Positions 11,799-22,947 of a stretch of DNA of 64,000 bases are shown piece by piece. The stretch's first letter is position 1. Each line of letters opens with the position of its first letter. Under the pieces are notes generated by a model. The model did not search any database and had not been told where the DNA came from. It was given only the letters and a program-made list of their open reading frames with translations. Made by a program: the position numbers and the translations under genes. This DNA comes from Plectranthus barbatus (taxonomy: Eukaryota > Streptophyta > Magnoliopsida > Lamiales > Lamiaceae), in the NCBI GenBank assembly GCA_026898455.1, contig JAPKLW010000163.1, forward strand, positions 790,232 through 854,231, given 5' to 3'.

Positions 11799-14666
11799 AT
11801 GGGTTGTTTGAATTTTTGTGGTTTCGTGTTCCTTTTATGGCTGCTGTTTGCTTCGAGCTCTCATCAGCTGAAAAGTTCTGAAACTCAGGTTCTTCTTCAG
11901 CTGAGGAAGCATTTGGAATACCCTCTGCCTCTACAAAGCTGGGAAAACTACCAGACTGATTTCTGCAACTTGGCGTCTCCACCACAGTTGAGCATCAAAT
12001 GTGAGAATGATTCTCTAACCGAGCTTCGAATCATGGGAGACAAGCTTGCTAAGGTCAGCAGTAAATTCAACGGATTTCCGATTCCAAATCAAACATTGTC
12101 TCAGAGTTTCTCCATTGATTCTTTCATTACCACATTGGCGAGGTTGTCTAGCTTAAGGGTCGTTACGTTAGTGTCTTTAGGCATTTGGGGGCCAATGCCG
12201 GATAAAGTCCATAGACTATATTCGCTCGAGGCTTTAGACATGAGTTCCAATTTCTTGTTCGGTCCAATCCCATCTCAAATGTCGAGATTGGTTAACCTCA
12301 GGAGTTTGAGCTTTGATCAGAACTATTTCAATGACAGTGTCCCTGAGTGGTTGGATTCGTTGTCGAATCTCACCGTGTTGAGCTTAAAGAACAACCGATT
12401 GAGCGGCCATGTTCCTTCTTCACTGTCAAGAATCACAACACTGACTGAGTTAGTTTTGTCACACAACTTGCTGACTGGGAAGTTGCCCGATTTGAGTAAC
12501 CTGTCGAGTCTGCAGTTGCTCGATCTGAGAGAAAATAGTTTAGATTCGGGATTGCCTCCTCTGCCAAGAGGGCTTGCTAATGTATTTCTCAGCTACAACT
12601 CTTTTTCTGGTAGCATACCAGAGCAGTTTATTAAGTTGGATCAACTTCAGCATCTTGATTTGTCGAATAACCATCTTGAAGGAACCCCTCCTACTGGGCT
12701 TTTCTCTCTGCCAAACATCAGTTTCTTGAATTTGTCGTCCAATGCTATTAGTGGATCACTTCCCGAACATCTTAAGTGTGGAGAAAGACTTGGTCTGATC
12801 GATCTTTCTGATAATAAATTGGCTGGTCAACTTCCCGATTGTTTGAATTCTGCTTCAGAGAGCAGAATTGTTAAAATTGATGGGAACTGTTTCTCCAGTG
12901 ATGCCAGAAATCAGCATTCTGCAGCATACTGCCTGGATGCTAGTAAGGGCAAAAGACAATCTAAAATGAAAGAGATAGTGATTGGGGGAATTGTTGGTGC
13001 AGTGGCAATTCTCTTGGTTGTTGTTGGCCTTCTGTTTTTCTGTAAAAGGCACCAAACGCAGCACGCCTTTGTTCAGCATATTGCACCTAAGGTTAAGCAA
13101 GACGATCTACCATCCAGAATTAATTCTGAACTCCTAATGAGTGCCAGTAAGTTAGTTCTCTTTCTACTACAAGTATCCCAATTCCCAATATTTACAGTTT
13201 CAACTTCATTTCTTCCATCAGGGATAATTTCTCAAGCAGCAAAAATTGGGCATCAAAGTTCTCCATCCTATAGAGTGTTTACTGTAGAAGAGCTTGAAGA
13301 AGCCACAAAAAACTTCAGTCTGTCAAATCTTTTGGGCTCGGGCTCTTTTGGAAAGGTATCCTGGAACTTCATCTAGTCTATGTGAAGCCCCTTTATTTAG
13401 GCTACTTTACTCTTGAGGAGTGCTGCCTGCATAGAGCTTAAAGTAATAGTCATCTGCTGCCTTTCTCATTCTTCAGGTTTACAAGGGGAGGTTAGAGAAT
13501 GGAGCCTTTGTTGCTATAAGATGTTTGGCTCTATATAGAAGAAGCTCTATCCAAAACCTCAGGTTGCGGCTTGATTTACTCTCAAAGCTTCGTAACCCTC
13601 ACCTGGTTCTCCTTCTTGGTCATTGCATTGATGACAGAATGCAAGATGACTCAGCTGTTCGTAGGTTGTACCTTGTGCAAGAGTTTGTTCCCAATGGAAA
13701 CTTCCGCTCTCATCTTTCAGGTACTATTTAACTATCCAATTCATCTGTGTGAGGCTTCCAAATTCAAAATCCTGCGTTTAGATGAATGTTCATTTTGTGT
13801 CTGTAAAAATGATGTATTTGTTGTGATGCTGAGCTCGAATTGAACTTCACGTTCGTGTGCAGAGACCTCTCCTGAGAAGGTCCTGAAGTGGCCGGACAGA
13901 TTGGCTGTTCTGATTGGTGCAGCCAAGGCCGTGCATTTTCTTCATACTGGAGTGATTCCCCCTTCTCTCAGCAATCATCTGAAGACCAACAACATACTAA
14001 TCGATGAACATGGGATTGCAAAGCTCAGTGATTATGGAATGTCAATCATTGCTGATGAAACTGAAAAATCTCATGTAGGTCCCTCACTTCTTACCATATC
14101 AATGCTTGTGAAGAGTGTGGATCTCTAACCTTTCTTTTTCCCTCTCCTTTGCAGGGAAAGGGAGATGCAGCCAAATCAGGGTACAAAACACTGCTTTCTT
14201 GTTTCTCCACCTTCTTTACTCACGAAGTTAATTTTATTGCAGGCATGTGGATAAGTTGCAGGATGATGTTTACAACTTTGGGTTGGTGCTACTGGAGGCA
14301 CTTGTAGGTCCTATTACCAATGGAAAAGGAGAAGCATTTCTGCTAAACCAAATGGTATGTTGCTACATTCCTATTATTGTAATTTCAGTTTAAGGCTCAC
14401 ACGAGGACTCCTCGGTATGCCAGACATCCTTCAGCAGCCAAGATGGTAGGCGAAAGATAGTAGATCCAATCGTGCTTACCACTAGCTCACACGAGTCCTT
14501 GTCCATCATGATATCCATCACGAACAAATGTATATCAGCTGATTCGTCAGGGCGCCCCTCGTTTGAAGATGTGCTGTGGAACTTGCAGTATGCTGCTCAA
14601 GTCCAGGCTACAGCTGATGCAGATCAGAAATCAGACGCCGCCACATCAGAGCCTCAGTTAGGATGA
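11799..14666 (+). CDS. LRR receptor-like protein kinase, predicted catalytically inactive (At3g03770-like)
   Basis: Predicted 772-residue single-pass membrane receptor. Exons: 11799-13146, 13222-13355, 13477-13720, 13863-14074, 14155-14180, 14243-14354, 14424-14666. I chose ATG 11799 over in-frame 11769 because MGCLNFCGFVFLLWLLFA starts a clean signal peptide. An LRR N-terminal cap and about ten leucine-rich repeats follow (for example LRSLSFDQNYFNDSVPEWL). A transmembrane helix (IVGAVAILLVVVGLLFF) lies near residue 410, then a kinase-like domain. Key catalytic residues are missing: the ATP-binding lysine is replaced (FVAIR), the HRD aspartate region reads SNHLKTNNIL, and DFG is DYG. The glycine loop GSGSFGKV is kept. 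Family members are described as inactive or atypical kinases, so a scaffold or co-receptor role is inferred. The ligand is unknown. Confidence 0.93.
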
Positions 14667-15142
14667 CCCGCGAGCCTGCCTTCATGATGCATTGTGTAAG
14701 AGGCGAGCGAAAGTGTTATCTTTCCCTCTGATTCTCTAACTTACTAGAGAAGATTAGAGAGAGATGCATCATTGGATTGGCAAATTGTGATTATACAGTT
14801 TGATTTCAATTAATTTTTCTTCAATTGTGAATCTTTGACTATAATTACCAATGCTGTGAGAGAAAGGTATGGAGGAAAGATTAAAATCTAAAATAATCCA
14901 ACCCTGAAGATACGGAAATGGCGTTGACTGCTTGGCATCTATTGAACATATTCATGTATACGCCGGACAAAGTTTTCACTCTTTTCAACTACAATATCTT
15001 GAAAACACTGACTGATATGCTCACGCACATACCCGAAATGGGAAAAAAAATTGAAGAAAACAAAAACATGCATTAACTATTGCATATACTCTACAAAATG
15101 TATCCAAGATACGACTACACTCACACAGAATGTAACAAAAAA
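14667..15142. other. Intergenic between convergent genes
   Basis: This holds the 3' flanks of two genes that point at each other. There are no coding features. AT-rich sequence around 14800-14900 could contain polyadenylation signals for the upstream gene. Confidence 0.5.
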
Positions 15143-16549
15143 CTAGGCAGTCAACTTGTGTGATGAATTGGCACCAGACATGTGCTGCAGCTGCAATGCA
15201 GCCAAAAGGCCTTCCCATGCATCTCCGGGTGCACCTCCCACTTGGAAGTTGAGAAGCTTCTTCTGTTGCATGTAGTACTCTTCCAAAGGCTTCATCTGAA
15301 AAAATCAATAAGTATCACTGTGCAAGTATCATCACTTATTAATATATGCAATACATCCGAAAACAAACTAATTCCACTAATTGTATCTATTCATTTGATT
15401 AATAGATCAGAGTGCGGTGAAACGCTTTAGCAACACATTGAAACTGTATTTACTGTAACACAACATTTTCAGAGGTGTGATTGTTATGGTAGCTTACGGG
15501 GGTGAATTGAAGTATGTACCTGCTCTGAATACATTCGAAGTTTCTCTTTCAGGATGGCATTGGAGTTGGCATGAACACTAAGATTGAGTCCTGTAGTAGC
15601 CATGGAATGCACGGACTCGTCCTTGCATTTCAAATTCAGCACCAAATCTATATCAGCAATTTGATCCAATATCTCCTGTAAGGACCGAAATAAGATTGTA
15701 TTAATTGAGATAATGTTTTTGCAAGGCTACAGCAGCAAGAAAAAAAGTTATCTATGAATATTAAGGCCATAACAAGACACATGCTTTGATAACCAGATAG
15801 TGGAAAATAATCATTAGAGATAAATTAGTGTGACACAGTCCAGCATCAAAAGCTGCAAAGACGGAAATGAAGTAAAAGATAATCGAACCGGGAAAGTTCA
15901 CAACAAAGAAAAGACTTGAGACAGTGGAAGCAGTACTAACAGCTTGAATTGTGGTTCGAGGAATTCCATCCAAAATGAAGCCAGTTTCACCCCTGCAATA
16001 CCCTTCTTCTAGCCTCTTTGACAAAAGCCCGAATATCACATCCTCTGGAACTAACTTCCCTTGGTTCACGGCGCTAGCAATCTAGTACAAACATCAAAAT
16101 CGTTATGGAAATTGTAATGCATAAAATCGGTTTGTTCATCTATTAATGAAAATACGAATAATCCTCCAAATAGCTAGGATTGTCAAACTCAAAAAAGTAA
16201 GATCTTCATTTTTTTCAAAGGTAACCTTTTTATAGAGAGGAGAGTTAGGGTTGAGCTCCTGGCGAACAAGAGATCCCATGGAGATATGAGGAACGTCGAG
16301 AAGCTTGGCGAGGCCGTGGGCGTAGACATGTCGACTGACGAGAGGATCTCCCATGATCACCCACTGTACACCTCTCGTCGGAGTTTCCCAGCCGTCGGAA
16401 TCCTCCATTCCTCTCCGGTGCGGCTCCTCGTAAGAATAGTCGTCGTAATAGTAGTCCAGCTGAGCGGCGGCAGCTGATCCATATCCTCGACGAAGCCGAG
16501 AAGAGAGGCGCGCAGCCGCTGCAGCGAAGCGGCGGGAGAGCACTGACAT
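15143..16549 (-). CDS. Probable adenylate kinase 7-like, mitochondrial
   Basis: Predicted 257 residues in four exons: 16226-16549, 15941-16081, 15520-15675, 15143-15295. The family interconverts ATP+AMP and 2 ADP. The N-terminus MSVLSRRFAAAAARLSSRLR is rich in Arg, Ala and Ser without acidic residues, as in a mitochondrial presequence. Conserved family blocks are visible: HISMGSLVRQEL (the DLLR-type AMP region), GKLVPEDVIFGLLSKRLEEG and GFILDGIPRT. The nucleotide P-loop, normally GxPGxGKGT, reads MGDPLVSRHVYA, lacking the glycines and lysine. The related Arabidopsis protein At3g01820 also has a changed P-loop, as I recall. Activity is therefore doubtful; the fold is clear. Its upstream region (16550-17017) faces the tRNA gene. 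Confidence 0.9.
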
Positions 16550-17017
16550 AGCGGCGCAGAGCGGCAGAGAATTTACCCGAAATGATCAAACAAAAAAGAG
16601 AGCGAGCGGCTGAGAGGGAAAGAGGGTTTGTGAGAGTCACAAATTAGAGGTTTTAGAGAGCTCTGACTTTTGCATTCGACACTGCTTTTCTCTAATATTA
16701 CGTTTGTACCACTGCATTTTACAAATATTACCCCACCGCCCCCACCTTTTCCCCTAAATTGCATCTCTCTCAATTAATTTCCCTTGAATTTGCATCGGAC
16801 ATGGCATGTTTCAAATTTTCAATACGAAATATTCATCTTGTTAGCACGTTTAATGTTTTATCAAACAATTTTATCATTAAATATACATTAATCGGTTGAA
16901 TGATGTATTTTTGCATGCTCAAGTTTATGATTATTCTATTCTTTAAAAAAAGTTTCCGCAGGTGAACAACCAAATGTCACTGAAGTTATTTTATTGCAAA
17001 ATTAGAAAAAATGTGAA
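16550..17017. other. Intergenic, upstream of the adenylate kinase-like gene
   Basis: Presumed 5' UTR and promoter of the minus-strand kinase gene. The first ~100 bases are moderately GC-rich with AGAG tracts, and the rest is AT-rich. ORFs overlapping the gene's first exon in other frames are shadows. Confidence 0.45.
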
Positions 17018-17090
17018 CGCCCACCGTGGGGCTCGAACCCACGACCACAAGGTTAAGAGCCTTGCGCTCTACCAACTGAGCTAGACGGGC
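17018..17090 (-). tRNA. tRNA-Lys (anticodon CTT)
   Basis: The reverse strand folds as a full cloverleaf of 73 bases: acceptor stem GCCCGTC/GGTGGGC, D arm GCTCAGTTGGTAGAGC (box A), anticodon stem CAAGG/CCTTG around loop CTCTTAA with anticodon CTT, and T arm GTGGGTTCGAGCCCCAC (box B). No intron and no encoded CCA, as in nuclear genes. AT-rich flanks may serve as pol III context. Confidence 0.95.
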
Positions 17091-17409
17091 TTGTTGACTT
17101 GATTCGGAAATGTTAATATAAGTAAGGTTTCTAAGTTGAAATGTTAATACAAACTCTAGCTATTTAAAATATTAATACAAAGTTATATCCTTACTACCAA
17201 GGAGAAGTTACTTTATTTGTTTGAGATTTGTCAATTTCTGAAGAAGTACATAAACTCTAGCTATTTATAATATGATTCTGTGCATCATACTATATATTTA
17301 TATAAATTTTAAAACTTAAAGTGTCTTATCTTTCAAGGAGTTGCAATAAATATCTTATATTATTAAAAGGTCTCAAAAATTGGTTAGTGAAACTTAATTG
17401 AAAGAGTTA

Positions 17410-17599
17410 CTCCCTCCGTCCTGGCTGAATTGTCCCAGGTTGACCGGGCACAATAAACAAGGAGTATGAGTGTAAAATAAGTTGAGTGGAATTAATATTT
17501 TATTGTTGAGCGTAAAAAGTTGTCTTTTTAAGTAATGAGACAATTGAGGTGGAACAGACGAAAAAGGAAAGTAGGACAATTGAGGTGGGACGGAGGGAG
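17410..17599. mobile_element. Stowaway MITE, copy 1 of an inverted pair
   Basis: Termini are CTCCCTCCGTCC on the left and GGGACGGAGGGAG on the right, flanked by TA on both sides (17408-17409 and 17600-17601). Interior long inverted homology includes a GACAATTGAGGTGG tract. It encodes nothing. Copy 2 lies 61 bases away in opposite orientation. Confidence 0.85.
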
Positions 17600-17660
17600 T
17601 AGAATACAAAAAATGGTATGGGGTTGTAGGGAGTGAAACTTAAAAAAATAGATAATAATA

Positions 17661-17851
17661 CTCTCTCCGTCCCACCTCAATTGTCCAACTTTCCTTTTTC
17701 GTCCGTCCCACCTCAATTATCTCATTACTTAAAAAAGCAACTTTTACACACTCAACAATAAAATATTAATTCCACTCAACTTACTTTACACTCACACTCC
17801 TTGGTTATTGTGCCCAAAGTCACCGGGACAATTCAGCCGGGACGGAGGAAG
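17661..17851. mobile_element. Stowaway MITE, copy 2 of an inverted pair
   Basis: Begins CTCTCTCCGTCCCACC and ends GGGACGGAGGAAG, with TA at 17659-17660 and 17852-17853. It reads as the reverse complement of copy 1 over nearly its whole length (for example TTATTGTGCCCAAAGTCACCG against CGGGCACAATAA). Together the two can form a ~190-bp stem with a ~60-base loop. Confidence 0.85.
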
Positions 17852-18037
17852 TAGTTGAAATGATTATAAAATATATATGTAACTAAATAAATGAAGTGAA
17901 AAAGTTTGAGCAAACTATTTAGATCATAGATATTATGATGCCGAACCAAAAGACGGTTATACCCCTTCCTAAACGAAGAAGATTGTACTCGTAGATACTA
18001 GATTGCGTATAAATGGTTATGGCCGCGCAGTTGTGCG

Positions 18038-20316
18038 GTGGAAATTCCGACACCCGACAGCAGGCCTCACGCCTCCGCCGCCAGCTGCAGCTGGCCGTGT
18101 TACTCTAACGAACCAGCCATCTCGCCGTGCAATTCGGACTCTGCGATGTCTCTTTCTCCTGTTCTATCTCTCCCTTTCTCGTTCACCAGCAATGCCTGCA
18201 TCAGAAAACTCCCGTCTTTCCTCACCGTCTCCGAGCTTTCTTCTCCATCTCCCGCTCTCAATTCCTCCCCCATTGTTAATAGCAGGTCCATTCATTTTAA
18301 TAGGCTCCTCACATGGTCTCTCCCCATCCTTTCCAGTTCCAACATCTTCTCCGCTTCTTCTATGTCGAGCGGCAGCGACGCTAGCTCTCCGGATGCTCTG
18401 GTTGACGACAGTCGTTGTGACTCTGAAGCTGGAGACTTAGGAGTTTCCGATTCCGACGACAGTGAAGCTCCCCATGTACATCCGCATCCGTCGCCTGATA
18501 ATCTGCCTGACAGATGGCATGTCCTCGGCCTCGGCCAGGCTATGGTAATTCTTTCCGATTCCAATTTCAGACTGCCCTTTTTTCAAAGAATTGATATGGG
18601 ATCAGTTTTTGTTGCGACTTTGGCTTCTGCATTGCAATTACTTTCCATTCTGTTGCCTGAAAGAGTTTAGCCACAAGACTAATTGAAGAGATAACAGAAT
18701 ATTAATTAGCCACCCACAAAGATTGCCATGGGCTTTATAAAACACTCCTCCTTTTGTACCTGACATGTTTGCAAATTGACATTCGCCACTCATGCACCTT
18801 GGCAGAGTAAAGAGCAAATAATGGGGAATGAAGCACTGCTTTTTGCTTTTGAGAGGTGATTAATAGTGCTAAGAACTTATTTTTAATTGTGTAGGTGGAC
18901 TTTTCTGGTATGGTCGATGAAGAATTCCTTAATAAACTCGGATTAGAAAAGGGCACTAGGAAAGTGGTGAATCATGAAGAAAGAGGTAGAGTTTTGCAGG
19001 CCATGGATGGATGCAGCTATAAAGCTGCTGCTGGTGGTTCTCTGTCCAACACCTTAGTGGCCTTAGCAAGGCTTGGGGCACAACCTGTTGGAGGACCTGC
19101 GCTGAATGTTGTCATGGCTGGCAGTGTTGGAAGTGACCCCTTAGGCGAATTCTATCGGTAGGATCTACTGTCATATTGCTACATTGTCTATGACATTATC
19201 CATTAGGTGCACTTGCTTTCTAGTTATCTTTAGAGCTTAATTAGGCAAATGGTGTGCCCTGCATATTGTTGTCTCTATTTTCTTTCCATGCTAAGGCTTT
19301 ACCTTATCTTGCACAGATCTAAACTCCGGCGAGCAAATGTGGATTTTCTTTCAGCTCCTGTGAAGGATGGCACTACAGGGACAGTTATTGTTCTCACAAC
19401 TCCGGATGCTCAACGGACAATGCTCGCATACCAGGTCTGGTCAGTAGTATTTTAGTTAATGAAATTTTTTGAACTGTCGTCGAGATACTACCTAAACACA
19501 TCATCAAATTCACTCTGATGCTTTAAAAGTTGTGTTATTCATCATCATCATTTCGATTTCTATAATTATTTGGATAGTGTGTTAACATGACTACTGGCAG
19601 GGCACGTCTTCAAGGGTAAACTACGATTCTTGCCTGGCTCGCTTGATGTCGAAAACAAGAATATTAGTTGTGGAAGGATACTTATTTGAATTTCCTGACA
19701 CAATCAAAACAATTGCCATGGCGTGTGAGGAGGCCCGCAAATGTGGCACTCTTGTTGCCATTACAGCATCAGATGTGAGCTGCATCGAGCGACATTTCGA
19801 TGATTTCTGGTAAAATATCAGTATTAAATTAATATTAGAGTTAGCCTGCCTGCCTGCCTACAGAGATTGAAGAAGCTGTTTTTTTTTTTTTTTCCTTTCA
19901 GGGAAATCATAGGGAATTATGCAGACATAATCTTTGCCAACAGTGACGAGGCCCGGAGTTTGTGCCAGTTTTCGTCGGAAGAAAGGCCAATTTCAGCGGC
20001 GAGATACTTGAGCCATTTCGTGCCGTTAGTTTCAGTGACGGATGGGGGTAAAGGGTCTTGTATTGGTGTGAAGGGAGAAGGGGTATACATCCCTCCAACA
20101 CCATGTGCAGCGGCAGTGGATACTTGTGGGGCTGGGGATGCCTATGCATCTGGCATACTCTATGCTTTGTTACGAGGGGTATCTGATGTGAGAGGCATTG
20201 GTGCATTTGCTTCAAAGGTGGCATCCGTCGTCGTTGCACAACAAGGAGCTCGGTTAAGTGTAGAAGATGCAGTCAAGCTAGCTCACCAAACCTCCCCCCA
20301 CATTTCCAGCTTCTGA
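18038..20316 (+). CDS. pfkB-family carbohydrate/nucleoside kinase
   Basis: Five exons: 18038-18544, 18895-19157, 19317-19434, 19601-19809, 19902-20316; 503 residues from the first in-frame ATG. The C-terminal ~340 residues are a ribokinase-like (pfkB) fold: the substrate-side glycine motif AAGGSLSNTLVALARLGA, and the signature DTCGAGDAYASGILYALL, whose Asp is the catalytic base and whose GAGD forms the anion hole. The sugar or nucleoside substrate cannot be told from sequence alone; the protein is adenosine-kinase-like in layout. The N-terminal ~165 residues are Ser/Pro-rich. ATG 18146 (MSLSPVLSLPFSFTSNA) looks like the start of a plastid transit peptide and may be the true start (467 residues). 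An acidic Asp/Ser linker precedes the kinase domain. Confidence 0.9.
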
Positions 20317-20647
20317 ATTCTCATGCTGTATAGTAGAATTAGTGATTCATTCAAATGATTGTTTGTTTATTCATATTCTTTAAATAATTTCTGATTTTTC
20401 TTTCCTGTCCATCTGCATATTATTTCCATTGCAACAGCAATGTAGTAAAAATATATGACTCGTAAAATATTTCTTTTAATTGATTAATGATAATGCATCC
20501 TTTATGATCACATGTGTTTTATTCACAAACAATGAAAATTATCGAGGTAATTGAGCTTCAGCATATTTTAAGGTTACAATGTCGAATGATACAACAGTCC
20601 ACGAGTTGAATCCATTGACTATGAGACCTAATATCTAGCAAAGTAAA
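20317..20647. other. Intergenic between convergent genes
   Basis: 3' flanks of the pfkB gene (+) and the GLTSCR1-domain gene (-). AT-rich, with no feature beyond likely 3' UTRs. Confidence 0.45.
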
Positions 20648-22947
20648 TCATCTTGCATTGAGATCTAACTCACCTCCTTCAGGCCAATCACTCTGCAACG
20701 CATTATCACCATTTTCTGTTTCATCATCATTCAAAAAGTCCTCAGATGGCTCCTTGTCCTCTTTCTGCGCATTGTTGCCCCACCCATTCATCATGTCATC
20801 CTGGTGGAAGTCCTGCTCCTGCTCGCCCATATCGGAACTCAGGGCACCCATACTGTTACCACGGGATCCAAGAGCACTTCCTCTAATTGGCGCCCGTGCC
20901 ATCATCTCAGCATGAGCATGTGATTCTACACGAGCTTGATCCACGTGTGCCATGACTGCCATCCGCATATTCGCTTCATGAGTTTCTCGACTAGCTTTTT
21001 GCCTCGAGTCCATTTCAGCCCTCAGCTCAAACAGTGATCGCTTCTCTTCTTGCAAGAGGAATTGTTCCATCATCAACTTCTCCTCAGTTCGGAACTCACC
21101 AAGGCCTCGTTTACGGGAAATGATGTTGAACGCAAGGACTTGTTTCTCGAATGTGGCTGTGAACTCAGCTACTTTCGCAGCAATATTATTGTCCCACTGC
21201 TGAGAGCGAGAAAAACTTTGGCCTGTGGTGGCAGAATCAAGGATCTTGTCATCTTCCTCTGCTTCATAATCTGCTACCACATGATATGGTAATAGCCTAT
21301 GCAGAATTCAAAATATAAATATAGTTAAATGGTTAATGGTGATAGCATGTGCAGAATTCAAGAGAGAAATATAGTTAAATGGTTATAATGGTCACCCCCC
21401 ATCTGAAGTGGGGGCACCCAAAATAATTTCAGGCACTGTACCAATGGAGAAGCAAAAGAAGAGTACAAACAGTACAGTTGTAAACCCAGAGTTGGAGAAG
21501 AAGCTGAAGGTTGTCAGTAGGAGCAGAATTCAAGACAGAAACTACAATGCGGGTAGCCAAAATATTGCCAGGCACCTCAATTTGGGATGTTGTACCATTG
21601 GAGAAGCAAAAGAAGAGTACACACAGTACTGCTGTGAACCCAGAGTTCGAGAAGAAGCTGAAAGTTGCTGGTAGAAGCAGAAGGGGGTTTTTGATGGAGG
21701 TGCGTGAAGGAGGAGGAGAATGAGAGATAAAAGAGTAATCTTTGGGGTTGGGAAATGAACCTTCCAACCCCGTTCTCATTAAATGCACTCTCATAAATGG
21801 TCCACGCCAAAAAAAGAATTGAAATGGTAATCTACAAATTGAATATCTGAAACCCACAACTAAACTCATCTAATTGTGAACAACGGAACAATTTGCACAT
21901 GAAATTCTGCTCAAGGTAACTGCAATAGGGTGTCAAATTATCTAGTAAGATGAACATGGCAGATTCTTGCAAAGCAAACAACAGGACATAGAAAATAGGC
22001 CCAAAAACTCAATTATCCATCGCATCACAGAATCCCTAACATTTAAAAGTAAATTGTTATATTCATCAACTTCTATGACAGACCAAATGAGAGTACAGAT
22101 AGAGATTATTTAAGGGCTGCAGAAAAGGAAGATAGCTTCAAAACCCAAAACGTACATCATCCAATCATGAACATCAATAAGTGCGAAACAAAACACTTAT
22201 CCCATGAAATCCCACTCAAGATAGCTACAAAAAATGTCATATTCTACTAAGACAAAGTTGCCAATTCTTTGTTAAGTAAGATAAGATTTAAATAAATGGT
22301 AAGATTAAAAGACAACAAAGAAATATTTGCGCGGAAACAGTGGCATACAACAGGCACTGCTGGTCGTATAGTGGGACGATAAGATGATTGACATAAAAAT
22401 TCAGATTAATCCAGCAGTAATTTATCTACAGGACACTCCATAAATTCTTGTGTGGAGATAATTCATCTTTTATAAACCGAAAAAAAAGGGGCAAATACGA
22501 AGAAATAATTAATTACCTCTCGCAAGCATCTTCGAGAGAGGAAAAAGGGCGCTTGAAGTCGGGATGGCAGACGCGCCAGGCATCCTGATAAGCGAGCTGG
22601 AGAGAGGCCTTGTGCTGAGGATTAGCATTGCTAATTGGTGCAGCAGAGGAATTAGGATTAGGGTTAGGATTGGGGTTGGGGTTGGGGTGGAGCTGGTTAG
22701 GTTGTTGGGGCGCGGAATTAGGAATAGGGTTGGCGAGAGGGCGGGGGTGGTGGAGGAGAGAGGGGTGCTGAGACTGTGGCTGAGGCTGCGTTTGAGGGCG
22801 GAGATGGGCGTCGATGTTAGAGGGGAACCGTGACATGGCGTCCTTCTGCCTTTGGATCTGTTGCATCAGCAGCTGTTGCTGCATCAATTGCTGCTGCTGC
22901 TGCTGCTGCTGCGCCATCGCCATCGCCGCCGCCTTGCCGTCTTCCAT
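20648..22947 (-). CDS. GLTSCR1-domain protein, BRIP-type SWI/SNF subunit
   Basis: Two exons, 22517-22947 and 20648-21296, coding for 359 residues. The N-terminus has a polyglutamine run and Gln/Leu-rich coiled-coil-like segment, then a Pro/Gln/His-rich linker with an Asn-Pro repeat. The conserved core begins AYQDAWRVCHPDFKRPFSSL and continues over the splice junction into LLPYHVVADYEAEEDD, diagnostic of the GLTSCR1/BICRA domain. The rest contains a charged helix (EEKLMMEQFLLQEEKRSLFE) and an acidic tail ending in ELDLNAR. The plant homologues BRIP1/BRIP2 are reported as BRAHMA-associated chromatin-remodelling subunits, so nuclear action is inferred. The single 1.2-kb intron contains a tandem duplication. 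The CTG/CAG run encoding polyGln makes length polymorphism likely. Confidence 0.88.
21430..21690. repeat. Tandem duplication (period ~154 bp) in BRIP-type gene intron
   Basis: Two direct copies are recognisable by GAGAAGCAAAAGAAGAGTAC and CCCAGAGTT(G/C)GAGAAGAAGCTGAA, starting at about 21438 and 21592. Both copies stay partly open on the plus strand and read like Lys/Glu-rich coding sequence, yet they lie in an intron of a minus-strand gene. A shorter direct repeat of ~51 bases (GCAGAATTCAA...AAATATAGTTAAATGG) lies just before, at about 21300-21390. Confidence 0.75.

Noticed and set aside
16245..16640. 131-codon minus-strand ORF overlapping adenylate kinase exon 1
   Set aside because: Another frame of the same GC-rich exon and its 5' UTR; no domain, while the 16549 frame matches the family and splices correctly.
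22640..22690. Telomere-like (TTAGGG-like) repeat on the plus strand
   Set aside because: It is the coding sequence for the Asn-Pro run of the BRIP-type gene on the minus strand; the units are irregular and in frame, so it is not an interstitial telomere.
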